Shown here one piece after another: positions 1 to 11,625 of a DNA stretch of 64,000 nt. The stretch's first letter is position 1; every line of letters begins with the position of its first letter. The position numbers and the translations under genes were made by a program. Below the pieces are notes generated by a model that was not told the DNA's origin, did not search any database, and saw nothing but the letters and a program-made list of their open reading frames with translations. The stretch comes from Marinobacter sp050379415 (GTDB lineage Bacteria > Pseudomonadota > Gammaproteobacteria > Pseudomonadales > Oleiphilaceae). The DNA is taken from assembly GCF_050379415.1 (NCBI RefSeq), contig NZ_JBNRLS010000003.1, positions 558,001 through 622,000 on the forward strand, in the 5' to 3' direction.

Positions 1-975
1 GGCGAGCGGATGTCCGGCAAGAACCTGAGTGAAGGGCGGGAAGCGCTGATCGTGAGCCTGGCCGTCACTCTGGCAACAGCGTTCGCGGTGGCAGTGGTGA
101 TATGGTTTCTCACCGGCAATGTCGCTGCCGCGTTGCTGCTTGGCTCCATTGCCACTGCTACCGCGCCGGCAGCGACCCTGGACGTGCTCCGGGAAGCCGG
201 GGCCCGGGGCCCTCTCACCCGCCTGGTCTACCAGGTGGTGGCCATCGATGACGCCTGGGGCGCGGTCCTGTTCAGCCTCGCCCTCGTCGCAGTCGGGCTC
301 CTGGCCGGTTCTGCGGAAGCCGGAACCACCGCGTTGCTGCACGGCGTCACCGAAGTTGGCGGCTCGATCGTGCTAGGGCTCCTGCTGGGCTTTCCCATGG
401 CCTGGTTGACTGGACGCCTGCGGCCAGGGGAACCCATGTTGCTCGAATCCGCCGGCTTCGTTTTCGTGGCGGCGGGAATCGCGGGCCTGTTTGAACTGTC
501 CTACCTGCTGACCTGCATGACCCTTGGCGTCGTAGTGGCGAACAAGGCGCGCCACCACGTCCGACCCTTCCGATCCATCGAGGGCATCTCCGAGCCGTTT
601 CTGGCTCTCTTTTTCTTCATGGCCGGCTACCAGCTGGAATGGTCGGCCCTGCCCACCCTGGGAGCCCTGGGACTGGCCTATGTCGGCGCCCGGGTCATCG
701 GCCGCCTGCTCGGAGGGCAGGTCGGTGGCTACCTGGCCGGCTCGGACCACCACACCCGCAAACGCATCGGCGCCTGCCTGATGCCCCAGGCCGGGGTGGC
801 CCTGGGTCTTGCCCTGGTCGCCACCGACCGGTTTCCGGAAATGAGCTATGTGCTACCTCTGGTCATCGGGGCGACGGTGATTTTCGAACTGGTGGGGCCG
901 CCGCTCACCCTGATCCAGCTTCGCCGTGCCGGGGAAACCGGCAAGGGTTATGAGGAAGAACCGGACGAGGACTGA
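1..975 (+). CDS. Cation:proton antiporter, CPA2/KefB-like (5' partial)
   Basis: C-terminal part of a polytopic inner-membrane Na+/H+ or K+/H+ antiporter. The frame is open to the left edge (codons before the ATG at 10 read G-E-R), so the gene starts outside the window; 321 residues follow that ATG, against about 400 for the family. Strongly hydrophobic helices run throughout, with a charged membrane motif AIDDAWG (D80-D81 counted from ATG 10) matching the paired-acid ion site of CPA2 antiporters. The protein ends in a short acidic tail (GYEEEPDED) without a TrkA-N/RCK domain, so it is not a full KefB/KefC. Ion specificity cannot be read from the sequence. Confidence 0.8.
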   Translation, partial: GERMSGKNLSEGREALIVSLAVTLATAFAVAVVIWFLTGNVAAALLLGSIATATAPAATLDVLREAGARGPLTRLVYQVVAIDDAWGAVLFSLALVAVGLLAGSAEAGTTALLHGVTEVGGSIVLGLLLGFPMAWLTGRLRPGEPMLLESAGFVFVAAGIAGLFELSYLLTCMTLGVVVANKARHHVRPFRSIEGISEPFLALFFFMAGYQLEWSALPTLGALGLAYVGARVIGRLLGGQVGGYLAGSDHHTRKRIGACLMPQAGVALGLALVATDRFPEMSYVLPLVIGATVIFELVGPPLTLIQLRRAGETGKGYEEEPDED

Positions 976-983
976 CCACGGGC

Positions 984-1020
984 AATAAAAAACCCGGAGC
1001 AGCTCAGAGCTGTCCGGGTT
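984..1020 (-). terminator. Intrinsic terminator of the isocitrate dehydrogenase gene
   Basis: Inverted repeat AACCCGGA (991-998) / TCCGGGTT (1013-1020) with an inner CAGCTC/GAGCTG extension. Read on the minus strand it is followed by a T-rich run (TTTTTTATT, 984-992). It lies 46 nt after the idh stop. On the plus strand it could also help stop the antiporter transcript, but there is no good T tract in that direction. Confidence 0.75.
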
Positions 1021-1066
1021 TGATCTCAGGAGGCCGGAGCAGGTGCCCGACTGCTTTCCCGAGGGA

Positions 1067-3310
<2,244 letters not shown>

Positions 3311-3416
3311 TTTCGTCCTCAGGCTATTGGGTGGGTTCAGGACGGTCATTGCAGGGTCAGGCGTCTTTTGGACGTCCGGCCTGTGCCATGACTGATTTCG
3401 GAACTTTTGATAGACC

Positions 3417-3461
3417 TACTAAGATACCATTTTTTCGTAATTTTTGGTTACGATCTTAGTA
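3417..3461. promoter_or_regulatory. Inverted repeat, possible operator upstream of icd
   Basis: Perfect 9-bp inverted repeat TACTAAGAT (3417-3425) / ATCTTAGTA (3453-3461) around a 27-nt AT-rich centre, about 110-150 bp upstream of the icd start. The stretch is much more AT-rich than its surroundings, as expected for a promoter. No regulator family is recognised, and it is not a terminator because no T tract follows on either strand. Confidence 0.4.
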
Positions 3462-3563
3462 TTAGAACGGACTAAAAATGCCGGATCTTCGGTTACAGGA
3501 CGATGAAATGGCGGGAATTTACGAAATTTTCTAACATTATGAGTTTTATAACTTTGGAGTGGC

Positions 3564-3672
3564 GCGGCGTGGGAAGGGGCATCCGAAACCCGATCCTTCG
3601 GCACGTCCCTGTGACGCTTGAGCTCCGCCATCCATGGCTCCGCACAGTTTCGGATGCCCCTTCCCACACCGC
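3564..3672. repeat. Long hairpin repeat, family B copy 1
   Basis: A stem of about 21 bp (GTGGGAAGGGGCATCCG plus AAAC, starting at 3569, with its exact complement ending at 3668, plus an outer GCGG/CCGC) encloses a roughly 57-nt loop. The loop is almost identical to that at 45060-45174, including CCTTCGGCACGTCC, TGTGACGCTTGAGCTCC and GCCATCCATGGCTCCGCAC. The stem sequences of the two copies differ, yet each is self-complementary. It sits between the 3' end of the acetoacetyl-CoA synthetase gene and the icd promoter region. Apart from this and the inverted repeat at 3417-3461, I see no gene in 3311-3762. Confidence 0.8.
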
Positions 3673-3762
3673 TTGGCAGACGGCAAAGTTAACATCAAAG
3701 CGCCCAGGAAATCCCTTTTCTGAGCGCCAAGTTGTCAACAATCCACCAGCTATCCAGTCAGA

Positions 3763-5754
<1,992 letters not shown>

Positions 5755-5770
5755 CCGTCTCTCCTGAGTG

Positions 5771-6550
5771 TTACTGCATATGCCAGCCGTGACTGACCAC
5801 GATGGACTGGCCGGTCAGAGCAGCGGACGGGAAGGCAGCCAGGTGAACGGCCAGTTCTGCCACGTCTTCCAGGGTGGTGAATTCCCCGTCCACAGTGTTT
5901 TTCAACATGACTTTGCTGATCACTTCCTGTTCGGAAATACCCAGCTCTTTGGCCTGTTCCGGAATCTGTTTGTCCACCAGGGGCGTGCGTACGAACCCGG
6001 GGCAGATGATATTGCTGCGCACCCCGTGCTCGGCACCCTCCTTCGCCACCGCCCGGCAAAGCCCCAGCATGCCGTGCTTGGCCGCCACATAGGGCGCCTT
6101 CAGAGGTGAGGCTTCCAACGAGTGCACCGACCCCATATACAGCATGGAGCCACCGCCGCTTTCATACATGTGCTTGAGTGCCGCGCGGGTCACCAGGAAT
6201 GCGCCATCGAGATGCACATTCATGACTTTGCTCCAATCGGAATATGCAAGCTTGTGCACCGGGTCGATGTGCTGGATGCCGGCGTTCGCAATAGCGATAT
6301 CCAGACCACCCCACTGTTTAACCACATAATTGACGTTTACGTCAACTGCATCCTCATCGGTGACATCCATCTCAAGCGCGATGGCCGTGCCTCCGGCCTG
6401 CTCAATGGCGGTCACCGTTTCCTGCGCAGTCTCCAGTGTCAGGTCTGCCACGGCGACTTTGGCACCCTCTCTACCATAAGCTTCCGCGATGGCTCGGCCG
6501 ATACCCCGGCCGGCACCGGTAATCAGGGCAATCCGGTTTTCCAGACGCAT
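5771..6550 (-). CDS. bdhA: 3-hydroxybutyrate dehydrogenase (SDR family)
   Basis: NAD-dependent oxidation of D-3-hydroxybutyrate to acetoacetate. At 259 residues it is a classical short-chain dehydrogenase: nucleotide-binding TGAGRGIG (11-18), NAG (89-91), catalytic S141, and Y154-x3-K158 in APYVAAKHG. The N-terminus MRLENRIALITGAG and the C-terminus VSHGWHMQ are typical of bdhA. I took the ATG at 6550, which has AAGGAG 8 nt upstream; the longer frame to 6664 runs into dctM and is spurious. It starts 13 nt after the dctM stop and is followed by AACS, so uptake, oxidation and activation of 3HB share one transcript. Confidence 0.93.
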   Translation of the reverse strand: MRLENRIALITGAGRGIGRAIAEAYGREGAKVAVADLTLETAQETVTAIEQAGGTAIALEMDVTDEDAVDVNVNYVVKQWGGLDIAIANAGIQHIDPVHKLAYSDWSKVMNVHLDGAFLVTRAALKHMYESGGGSMLYMGSVHSLEASPLKAPYVAAKHGMLGLCRAVAKEGAEHGVRSNIICPGFVRTPLVDKQIPEQAKELGISEQEVISKVMLKNTVDGEFTTLEDVAELAVHLAAFPSAALTGQSIVVSHGWHMQ

Positions 6551-6563
6551 TGTTGTTTTCTCC

Positions 6564-7928
6564 TTAGTCGTAAGCCACGCTCGGCAACCAGGTCGCAATC
6601 TCGGGGACCAGGAACACAATAGCCAGAGCTGCCAGCTGAATAATGATGAACGGCACAACGCCACGATAAATGTCGGTTACCTTGATCTCCGGCGGCGCCA
6701 CACCCTTGATGTAGAACAGGGCGAATCCGACCGGCGGTGTCAGGAACGACGTCTGCAAACACATGGCAAACAGAATGGTGAACCACACCAGATCAAAGCC
6801 GAGGCTCTGCACAACCGGGGCCACCAGGGGCAGGATGATCAGGGTGATCTCCACCCAGTCCAGGAAGAAGCCAAGCAGGAAAACTGCAAACAGGATGGTG
6901 AGAACCACACCGTAGGGTCCGAAAGGCAGTCCCAACAGGGCGTCTTCAATGACCTGGTCTCCCCCCAGACCTCGCAGTACCACCGAGAACGCGGTTGCGC
7001 CGAGGAAGATGGCGAAAATAAACGCAGCCGTTCGGGTGGTCTGCTGCATGGAGGAATTGAGCACGTTCAGGTTCAGTCGACCGGACATCAGAGCCAGCAG
7101 CAGAGCACCCAGTGCGCCGACCCCGGAAGCTTCCGTTGGTGTCGCCACGCCGGCGAAGATGGAACCCAGCACACCCAGAATCAGCGCGGCCGTCGGAACA
7201 ACGGCCTTCGCCACTTCCCAGACGATGCCCCAGGTCACTTTCTCGGTGCCCTCCGGTACCGGCGCAATGTTCGGCTGCAGCATGGGACGGATCATGGCGT
7301 AAGCCACGTACAGGGCGCCCAGCATCAAGCCCGGAAAGAACGCCCCCATAAACAGGTCCCCTACCGACGCTTCGGGAACCGCCAGTCGGTCAGCCATCAG
7401 CACCAGCATGATGGAAGGGGGAATCAGAATACCCAGGGTCCCGGTGGCACAGGCGGTGCCCACGGCAAACCCCTTGTCGTACTTGTTCTCCATCATCACA
7501 GGCAGGGAAAGCATGCCCAGAAGCACGACGGAGGCACCAATGATACCGGTGGTCGCGGCCAGCAGTACGCCGATGACAATGACCGTAACGGCATAGCCGC
7601 CGCGAACGGCGCCAAACAGTTTGACCATGCTGTTCATCAACCGCTCGGCAACGCCGGACTGGTCTAGCATGATGCCCATGAAGATAAACATGGGCAGGGC
7701 GACAAGGGTTTCGCTGCTTACAACCTTCCATATTCGCTCGGGAACAAGCCCCATGGAGGAGGAGTAGTCAAACCACAGATTGGCACCAAAATTCTCAACA
7801 GCAATGACACCGACGACGGTCCAGATAACCGCGGTGCCACCCAACACCCACGCAACCGGATAACCGGTCATCAGCAGCGCCCCGAACGTGAGGAACATGC
7901 CGATTACAAAAAGGGTTTCAAGCTCCAT
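6564..7928 (-). CDS. dctM: TRAP transporter large permease (DctM family)
   Basis: Main inner-membrane subunit of a tripartite ATP-independent periplasmic transporter, Na+-coupled in known members. At 454 residues it is full length, with many hydrophobic helices and family blocks such as GYPVAWVLGG, MFIFMGIMLDQSGVAERLM and TPPVGFALFYIKGVAP. Its ATG shares one base with the dctQ stop (TGATG), which points to translational coupling. The linked bdhA/AACS genes suggest 3-hydroxybutyrate, perhaps also acetoacetate, as substrate; this is inference from context. Confidence 0.93.
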   Translation of the reverse strand: MELETLFVIGMFLTFGALLMTGYPVAWVLGGTAVIWTVVGVIAVENFGANLWFDYSSSMGLVPERIWKVVSSETLVALPMFIFMGIMLDQSGVAERLMNSMVKLFGAVRGGYAVTVIVIGVLLAATTGIIGASVVLLGMLSLPVMMENKYDKGFAVGTACATGTLGILIPPSIMLVLMADRLAVPEASVGDLFMGAFFPGLMLGALYVAYAMIRPMLQPNIAPVPEGTEKVTWGIVWEVAKAVVPTAALILGVLGSIFAGVATPTEASGVGALGALLLALMSGRLNLNVLNSSMQQTTRTAAFIFAIFLGATAFSVVLRGLGGDQVIEDALLGLPFGPYGVVLTILFAVFLLGFFLDWVEITLIILPLVAPVVQSLGFDLVWFTILFAMCLQTSFLTPPVGFALFYIKGVAPPEIKVTDIYRGVVPFIIIQLAALAIVFLVPEIATWLPSVAYD

Positions 7929-8566
7929 CAGGACGCATCCTCTTTCTTGTTCTCACCGGGATCGACCCGGATTGGCTTCGGAAAGCCGAACAGCAGGGCA
8001 GTGACTTTCAGCAGACGGGACAGGGCAGCGATAATCAGTAGCACGAAAGACAGTGCCAGAACGCCCTTGAGAATCCAGCGATAGGGAAGGCCAGCGGGTG
8101 CCTGGCTGGTCTCACCCTGTTCCCAGGAACTGATGGCATAGGGGACCATTTCGTAGACCGCCAGCCCGAGAAACGGTAACAAAAGAAATACCAGACCGAA
8201 GAGTTCTATCCAGGCCTGGCCTTTCAATGACAGGCGTTCATGGATGACATCCACCCTCACATGATCATCTGTTACCAGGGTATAGCCCAAGCCCAACAAC
8301 CAACCGGCGCCGGCCAGATGCCATTGGACTTCCTCCAGGGTTACCGACCCCATGCCAAAGGCATAGCGACCCACCACTGCATAGATGATCACGCCGGTGA
8401 CCACAAACCAGAGCCAGGAAGCACTCTTGCCTATCGCAGAAATCACACCGTCCATAAATTGACTGAGCCGGGTCGTCGGAAACTCGGTGTGATGATGAAT
8501 AAATTGACCGGCGTCCGACGCCGATGCGTGCACATCGGGCGGTGAGCCTTTATCAGACACTGCCAT
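7928..8566 (-). CDS. dctQ: TRAP transporter small permease (DctQ family)
   Basis: Small membrane subunit of the TRAP transporter, 212 residues. The first 45 or so residues are polar; four hydrophobic segments follow, with the DctQ pattern GAGWLLGLGYTLVTDDHVRVDVIHERL in the middle. The stop overlaps the dctM start by one base. It is separated from dctP by 117 nt holding two hairpins, which may set the usual excess of binding protein over permease. Confidence 0.9.
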   Translation of the reverse strand: MAVSDKGSPPDVHASASDAGQFIHHHTEFPTTRLSQFMDGVISAIGKSASWLWFVVTGVIIYAVVGRYAFGMGSVTLEEVQWHLAGAGWLLGLGYTLVTDDHVRVDVIHERLSLKGQAWIELFGLVFLLLPFLGLAVYEMVPYAISSWEQGETSQAPAGLPYRWILKGVLALSFVLLIIAALSRLLKVTALLFGFPKPIRVDPGENKKEDAS

Positions 8567-8604
8567 ACAACAGTTCCTCGTTCAGAAAGCCTGTCGTGAA
8601 ACAA

Positions 8605-8664
8605 GGATGGCCCCGCAGGGCCATCCAGACTTGATCAGGGAGCACCGGAACTGCGTCCGGTGCT
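8605..8664 (-). promoter_or_regulatory. Two hairpins between dctP and dctQ
   Basis: GGATGGCCC/GGGCCATCC (8605-8626) and AGCACCGGA/TCCGGTGCT (8641-8664) are strong inverted repeats in the transcribed gap between dctP and dctQ. Neither has a T tract on the minus strand, so partial attenuation or 3' protection of the dctP message fits better than full termination. The operon reading is inference. Confidence 0.5.
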
Positions 8665-8682
8665 CTGGGTCAGCCCCGAACC

Positions 8683-9735
8683 TTACAGGTCCGCCGGAAC
8701 ATAGGCGCGGGTGTCCCACACCTTGTAGGATTCCATGAATTCCTGCTGGCTCTCGTAAACACGCTTGAAGTCGGCATCCTTGGAGGCTTCTTCCTCAAGA
8801 ACTTCCTCGGTTACTTCCCGCAACTTGAGCAAAACATCGCGGGGGATCTGGTCAGCCTGAACGCCCTTGTCCTGGAACTCGGCCAGAACCTTGCCGTTCT
8901 TGTACTCACCCTCGGCCAGACCACGGGTGGTTGCCGCGGTGCAGGAAGCCTCAACCAGCGCCTTCTGGGCCTCGGTGGCTCGTGCCCACTCATCCTTGTT
9001 GATCAGCATGTACTGGGCCGTGAACTGCTGGTGCCAGCCCGGGAACAGGTTGTACTTGACGACCTGGTTGAAGCCGAGGATCTGGTCGATGGCGGGCATG
9101 GAGAATTCAGTGGCATCAATGGTGCCCTTTTCCAGTGCCTGGTACAGCTCGCCGCCAGGCATCATGGTCACGGAGGCGCCCAGTTTTTCGAGGACCTTGC
9201 CACCGAGGCCGGCAAAGCGGATCTTCAGGCCTTTGTAGTCTTCCAGTGTTTTGATGGGCTTGGAGTACCAACCCGCTGTTTCAGGCCCGATGATGCCGCA
9301 CAGCTGTGCATGAACGTTGAAGCCCTTGTTGGCATAGGTTTCCTGCAGCATTTCATGACCGCCACCGAAGTAATACCAGCCAATGTAGGCCGGAGGCTTC
9401 ATGCCGAAGGGCACCGCTGCAAACAGGGGAATCGCAGGCACTTTGCCCTGGTCGTAGCCGATCCAGGTATAACCGGCCGATACTTTGCCATCGGACACAG
9501 CCTGGAGAATATCGAACGGCGGAACCAGCTTGCCCGGTTCGTAGACCCGGACCTGAATGCTGCCATCGGAAGCTGTGGTGAGGTTTTCTGCAACCCAGGC
9601 GGCGGGAGAACCCAGGCCCGGAAGGTTGGTAGCGAAGGCTACGGGCATTTTCCAGCGCAGGTCATCGGCAACGGCGGAACCCGTAGTCAGGGCGATCGCA
9701 CCGGCGATCCCGGTGAGGGCCTTGAAGAGTTTCAT
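8683..9735 (-). CDS. dctP: TRAP transporter substrate-binding protein (DctP family)
   Basis: Periplasmic solute receptor of the TRAP system, 350 residues. The signal peptide is MKLFKALTGIAGAIALTTGSAVA, followed by mature DDLRWKMPVAFATN. Family blocks include GKVSAGYTW and KTLEDYKGLKIRFAGLGG, the region holding the conserved arginine that pairs with the ligand carboxylate. The start at 9735 has AGGAGA about 8 nt upstream and gives the signal peptide directly; six codons of upstream open frame were discarded. First gene of the operon, driven by the sigma54 promoter at 9909-9926 through a 5' UTR of about 160 nt. 3HB as ligand is inferred from the operon. Confidence 0.92.
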   Translation of the reverse strand: MKLFKALTGIAGAIALTTGSAVADDLRWKMPVAFATNLPGLGSPAAWVAENLTTASDGSIQVRVYEPGKLVPPFDILQAVSDGKVSAGYTWIGYDQGKVPAIPLFAAVPFGMKPPAYIGWYYFGGGHEMLQETYANKGFNVHAQLCGIIGPETAGWYSKPIKTLEDYKGLKIRFAGLGGKVLEKLGASVTMMPGGELYQALEKGTIDATEFSMPAIDQILGFNQVVKYNLFPGWHQQFTAQYMLINKDEWARATEAQKALVEASCTAATTRGLAEGEYKNGKVLAEFQDKGVQADQIPRDVLLKLREVTEEVLEEEASKDADFKRVYESQQEFMESYKVWDTRAYVPADL

Positions 9736-9908
9736 TGGCAAGTCTCCTAGCATTGTTGTTTTCGTGGGCCAGACAGCAAAAAACTGGCAGGCCTGATCTG
9801 AGTGTAGTCAGACATCGCAGAAAACGAGACGGACAGGGAAAGCGGTGGGTCCAACAATAATCGTCAGTCTTGTTGTCTGCGTTGTTCTGACGTCCTGCAA
9901 CCAAGGCA

Positions 9909-9926
9909 TAGCAGGGGGCGTGCCAA
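9909..9926 (-). promoter_or_regulatory. Sigma54 (-24/-12) promoter of the dctPQM-bdhA-AACS operon
   Basis: The minus strand reads TTGGCACGCCCCCTGCTA: the invariant GG and GC doublets are exactly 10 nt apart and the -24 box TTGGCACG is a full consensus match. The predicted start site is near 9899. Three palindromes lie at about -100, -143 and -163, and a sigma54 activator gene is directly upstream. Confidence 0.85.
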
Positions 9927-9990
9927 ATCAGAATTCCATCTATATTTCATAGAGTTACAAAAACACCGGAGAACGTCGAAGAAAAGATTC

Positions 9991-10069
9991 GTCCGAATAT
10001 CCGGACATCTTTAGACCAGGGTCGTAGGTATTTGTACGGATATCAGGACGCTCGTCCGGATATCAGGAC
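9991..10069. promoter_or_regulatory. Three 16-bp palindromic activator sites upstream of dctP
   Basis: GTCCGAATATCCGGAC (9991-10006), GTACGGATATCAGGAC (10034-10049) and GTCCGGATATCAGGAC (10054-10069) fit one palindrome, GTCCGGATATCCGGAC. The last two are 20 bp apart centre to centre, two helical turns; the first is 43 bp from the second. The third overlaps the stop codon of the regulator gene. Position and phasing suit an enhancer for a sigma54 activator, here probably the adjacent gene product. The rest of the 327-bp gap carries the promoter and the dctP leader. Confidence 0.75.
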
Positions 10070-11508
10070 ATCTTGGCGAGCTTTTCGTAGAGTACCGAGC
10101 GGGAGATTCCGAGCAGCTTGGCCGCTCGGGTCCGGTTGCCACGGGCGGCAACCAGGGCCTCTTCGATGGCCTGGGCCTCGGCTTCCGCCATGGTCTGGCC
10201 CAGAGGCCGGACGGGGCGCGGGGTCAGGGTCGATACCGGGCGGTTGCCGTTGCGCGGGAGTACCTTGAAGATGGCATCGGCGTCCAGCAAGCCGCCTTCC
10301 TCGCCCATGGTCAGGGCCCTTTCCAGCACGTTGCGCAACTCCCGGATATTGCCGGGCCAGTCGTATTCAGCCAGGGCCGAAACACCGGCATCGGTGATCT
10401 CGCCCCGGACATCCAGGCCATCGCCGATATCCTCCAACAGCGCCTCGCACAACACGCCCAGATCGGCCAGACGGTCACGCAGTGGCGGGATCGGAATTTC
10501 CAGCACGTTAAGACGGTAATACAGGTCTGAGCGGAAGCTGCCCTCGGCAATCATTGCTTCAAGATTGCGGCTGGTGGCGGCTATCACCCGCACATCCACG
10601 GGCATCACCTTATTCGAACCCAACGGTTCGATCTCCCCTTCCTGGAGGGCCCGAAGCAACTTGGCCTGCAGTGGCAGGGGCATATCGCCCACCTCGTCCA
10701 GGAACAGCGTGCCGCCGTTGGCCAGCTGGAACTTCCCATCGCGGGTACGCCGGTCTGCGCCGGTGTAGGCGCCGGGGGCAACACCGAAAAACTCGGCCTC
10801 TAGCAGGTTGTCAGGAATCGCCGCCACATTGACGCCCACAAAGGGCCTGTCGGTGCGGGTGGAGACCGAGTGGATGGCCTGAGCCAGCACTTCCTTACCG
10901 GTGCCGGTCTCACCCAGCAGCAGCACCGGCATGTCCCGTCCGGCGGCCAGGCGGGCGCGGCGCTTCACTTCCAGCGCGGCCGGACTTGCCCCGACAAAAT
11001 CCCCCAGGCTGTAACGGGTGCCACGAGCTTTCTTGGCCAGCGCCTTGCGCGCCGCCGCCAGATCCTGATGCAGCCGCCGGTACTTGCTCACCAGCGGGGT
11101 CAGCGGCTGCAGATCGTCATAGAGTACGAAAGCCACGGCACCGACCAGGTTACCGTCATCATCGTAATAGGGTACGCGGGTAACCACGAGTTGCTGCTCA
11201 TTATGTTCCATGATGTCCAGCAACAGAGGCTTGCCGGTTTCCACCACTTCCGGCATGCGGGTATGGGGAATCACCACCCGCACCGGTTTGCCGATGGCAT
11301 CGGCAACATCGCCCAGTCCCAGCAATTGGGCGTAGCTCTGGTTGATCCAGGTGATCCGGGCCTCCCGGTCGACGGCGATGGCACCGGCGCTGGCTTCCTC
11401 GAACATCGGAAACAACGCCTCGATCAGGTCACGGGTCAGGCCATTCCGGCTCCGGTCACCAAACAACTGTGTCATGGAGTGTGCACCACCGCTCTCAGGA
11501 TTGATCAT
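10063..11508 (-). CDS. Sigma54-dependent enhancer-binding regulator, PAS-AAA+-Fis (HbcR-like)
   Basis: Transcriptional activator of sigma54 promoters, 481 residues from the ATG at 11508. Domains: PAS (about 30-130), AAA+ (about 165-395) with Walker A GETGTGKE (199-206), the sigma54-contact loop as GAYTGA (246-251) in place of the usual GAFTGA, and Walker B GGTLFLDE (265-272), then a C-terminal Fis-type HTH (GNRTRAAKLLGISRSVLYEKL). It lies between the hydrolase and the transporter operon, both with sigma54 promoters, so it probably controls 3HB use as HbcR does in Pseudomonas. The start is uncertain: ATGs at 11565 and 11475 are possible and none has a clear RBS. I avoided 11565 because a likely operator (11526-11541) would fall inside the gene. 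Confidence 0.88.
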   Translation of the reverse strand: MINPESGGAHSMTQLFGDRSRNGLTRDLIEALFPMFEEASAGAIAVDREARITWINQSYAQLLGLGDVADAIGKPVRVVIPHTRMPEVVETGKPLLLDIMEHNEQQLVVTRVPYYDDDGNLVGAVAFVLYDDLQPLTPLVSKYRRLHQDLAAARKALAKKARGTRYSLGDFVGASPAALEVKRRARLAAGRDMPVLLLGETGTGKEVLAQAIHSVSTRTDRPFVGVNVAAIPDNLLEAEFFGVAPGAYTGADRRTRDGKFQLANGGTLFLDEVGDMPLPLQAKLLRALQEGEIEPLGSNKVMPVDVRVIAATSRNLEAMIAEGSFRSDLYYRLNVLEIPIPPLRDRLADLGVLCEALLEDIGDGLDVRGEITDAGVSALAEYDWPGNIRELRNVLERALTMGEEGGLLDADAIFKVLPRNGNRPVSTLTPRPVRPLGQTMAEAEAQAIEEALVAARGNRTRAAKLLGISRSVLYEKLAKMS

Positions 11509-11525
11509 CACAACAGCACCCGGGT

Positions 11526-11541
11526 ATCCGGAAAACCGGAC
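11526..11541. promoter_or_regulatory. Palindromic site upstream of the sigma54 regulator
   Basis: ATCCGGAAAACCGGAC matches the GTCCGGATATCCGGAC palindrome of the dctP promoter region in about 13 of 16 positions. It sits 18 bp before the chosen regulator start, where binding could block or tune transcription (autoregulation). Reading it as an operator is inference. Confidence 0.5.
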
Positions 11542-11591
11542 ACCTCGCCGAGAGTATATGGACACCCCGGAAAAGGGGCAAATGGGTCATG

Positions 11592-11610
11592 CCCCGGCAC
11601 GGGGCCGGGG
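11592..11610 (-). terminator. Hairpin after the 3HB-oligomer hydrolase gene
   Basis: CCCCGGC (11592-11598) / GCCGGGG (11604-11610), a GC-rich stem with a 5-nt loop, 16 nt beyond the hydrolase stop on the minus strand. Only scattered T residues follow, so its strength as a terminator is doubtful. Confidence 0.35.
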
Positions 11611-11625
11611 AGAGGCTCAGGGGCA

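Noticed and set aside
3564..3672. Family B hairpins as integron attC sites
   Set aside because: Length and pairing are similar, but the conserved attC core ends (GTTRRRY / RYYYAAC) are lacking and no integrase or cassette-like gene is next to them.
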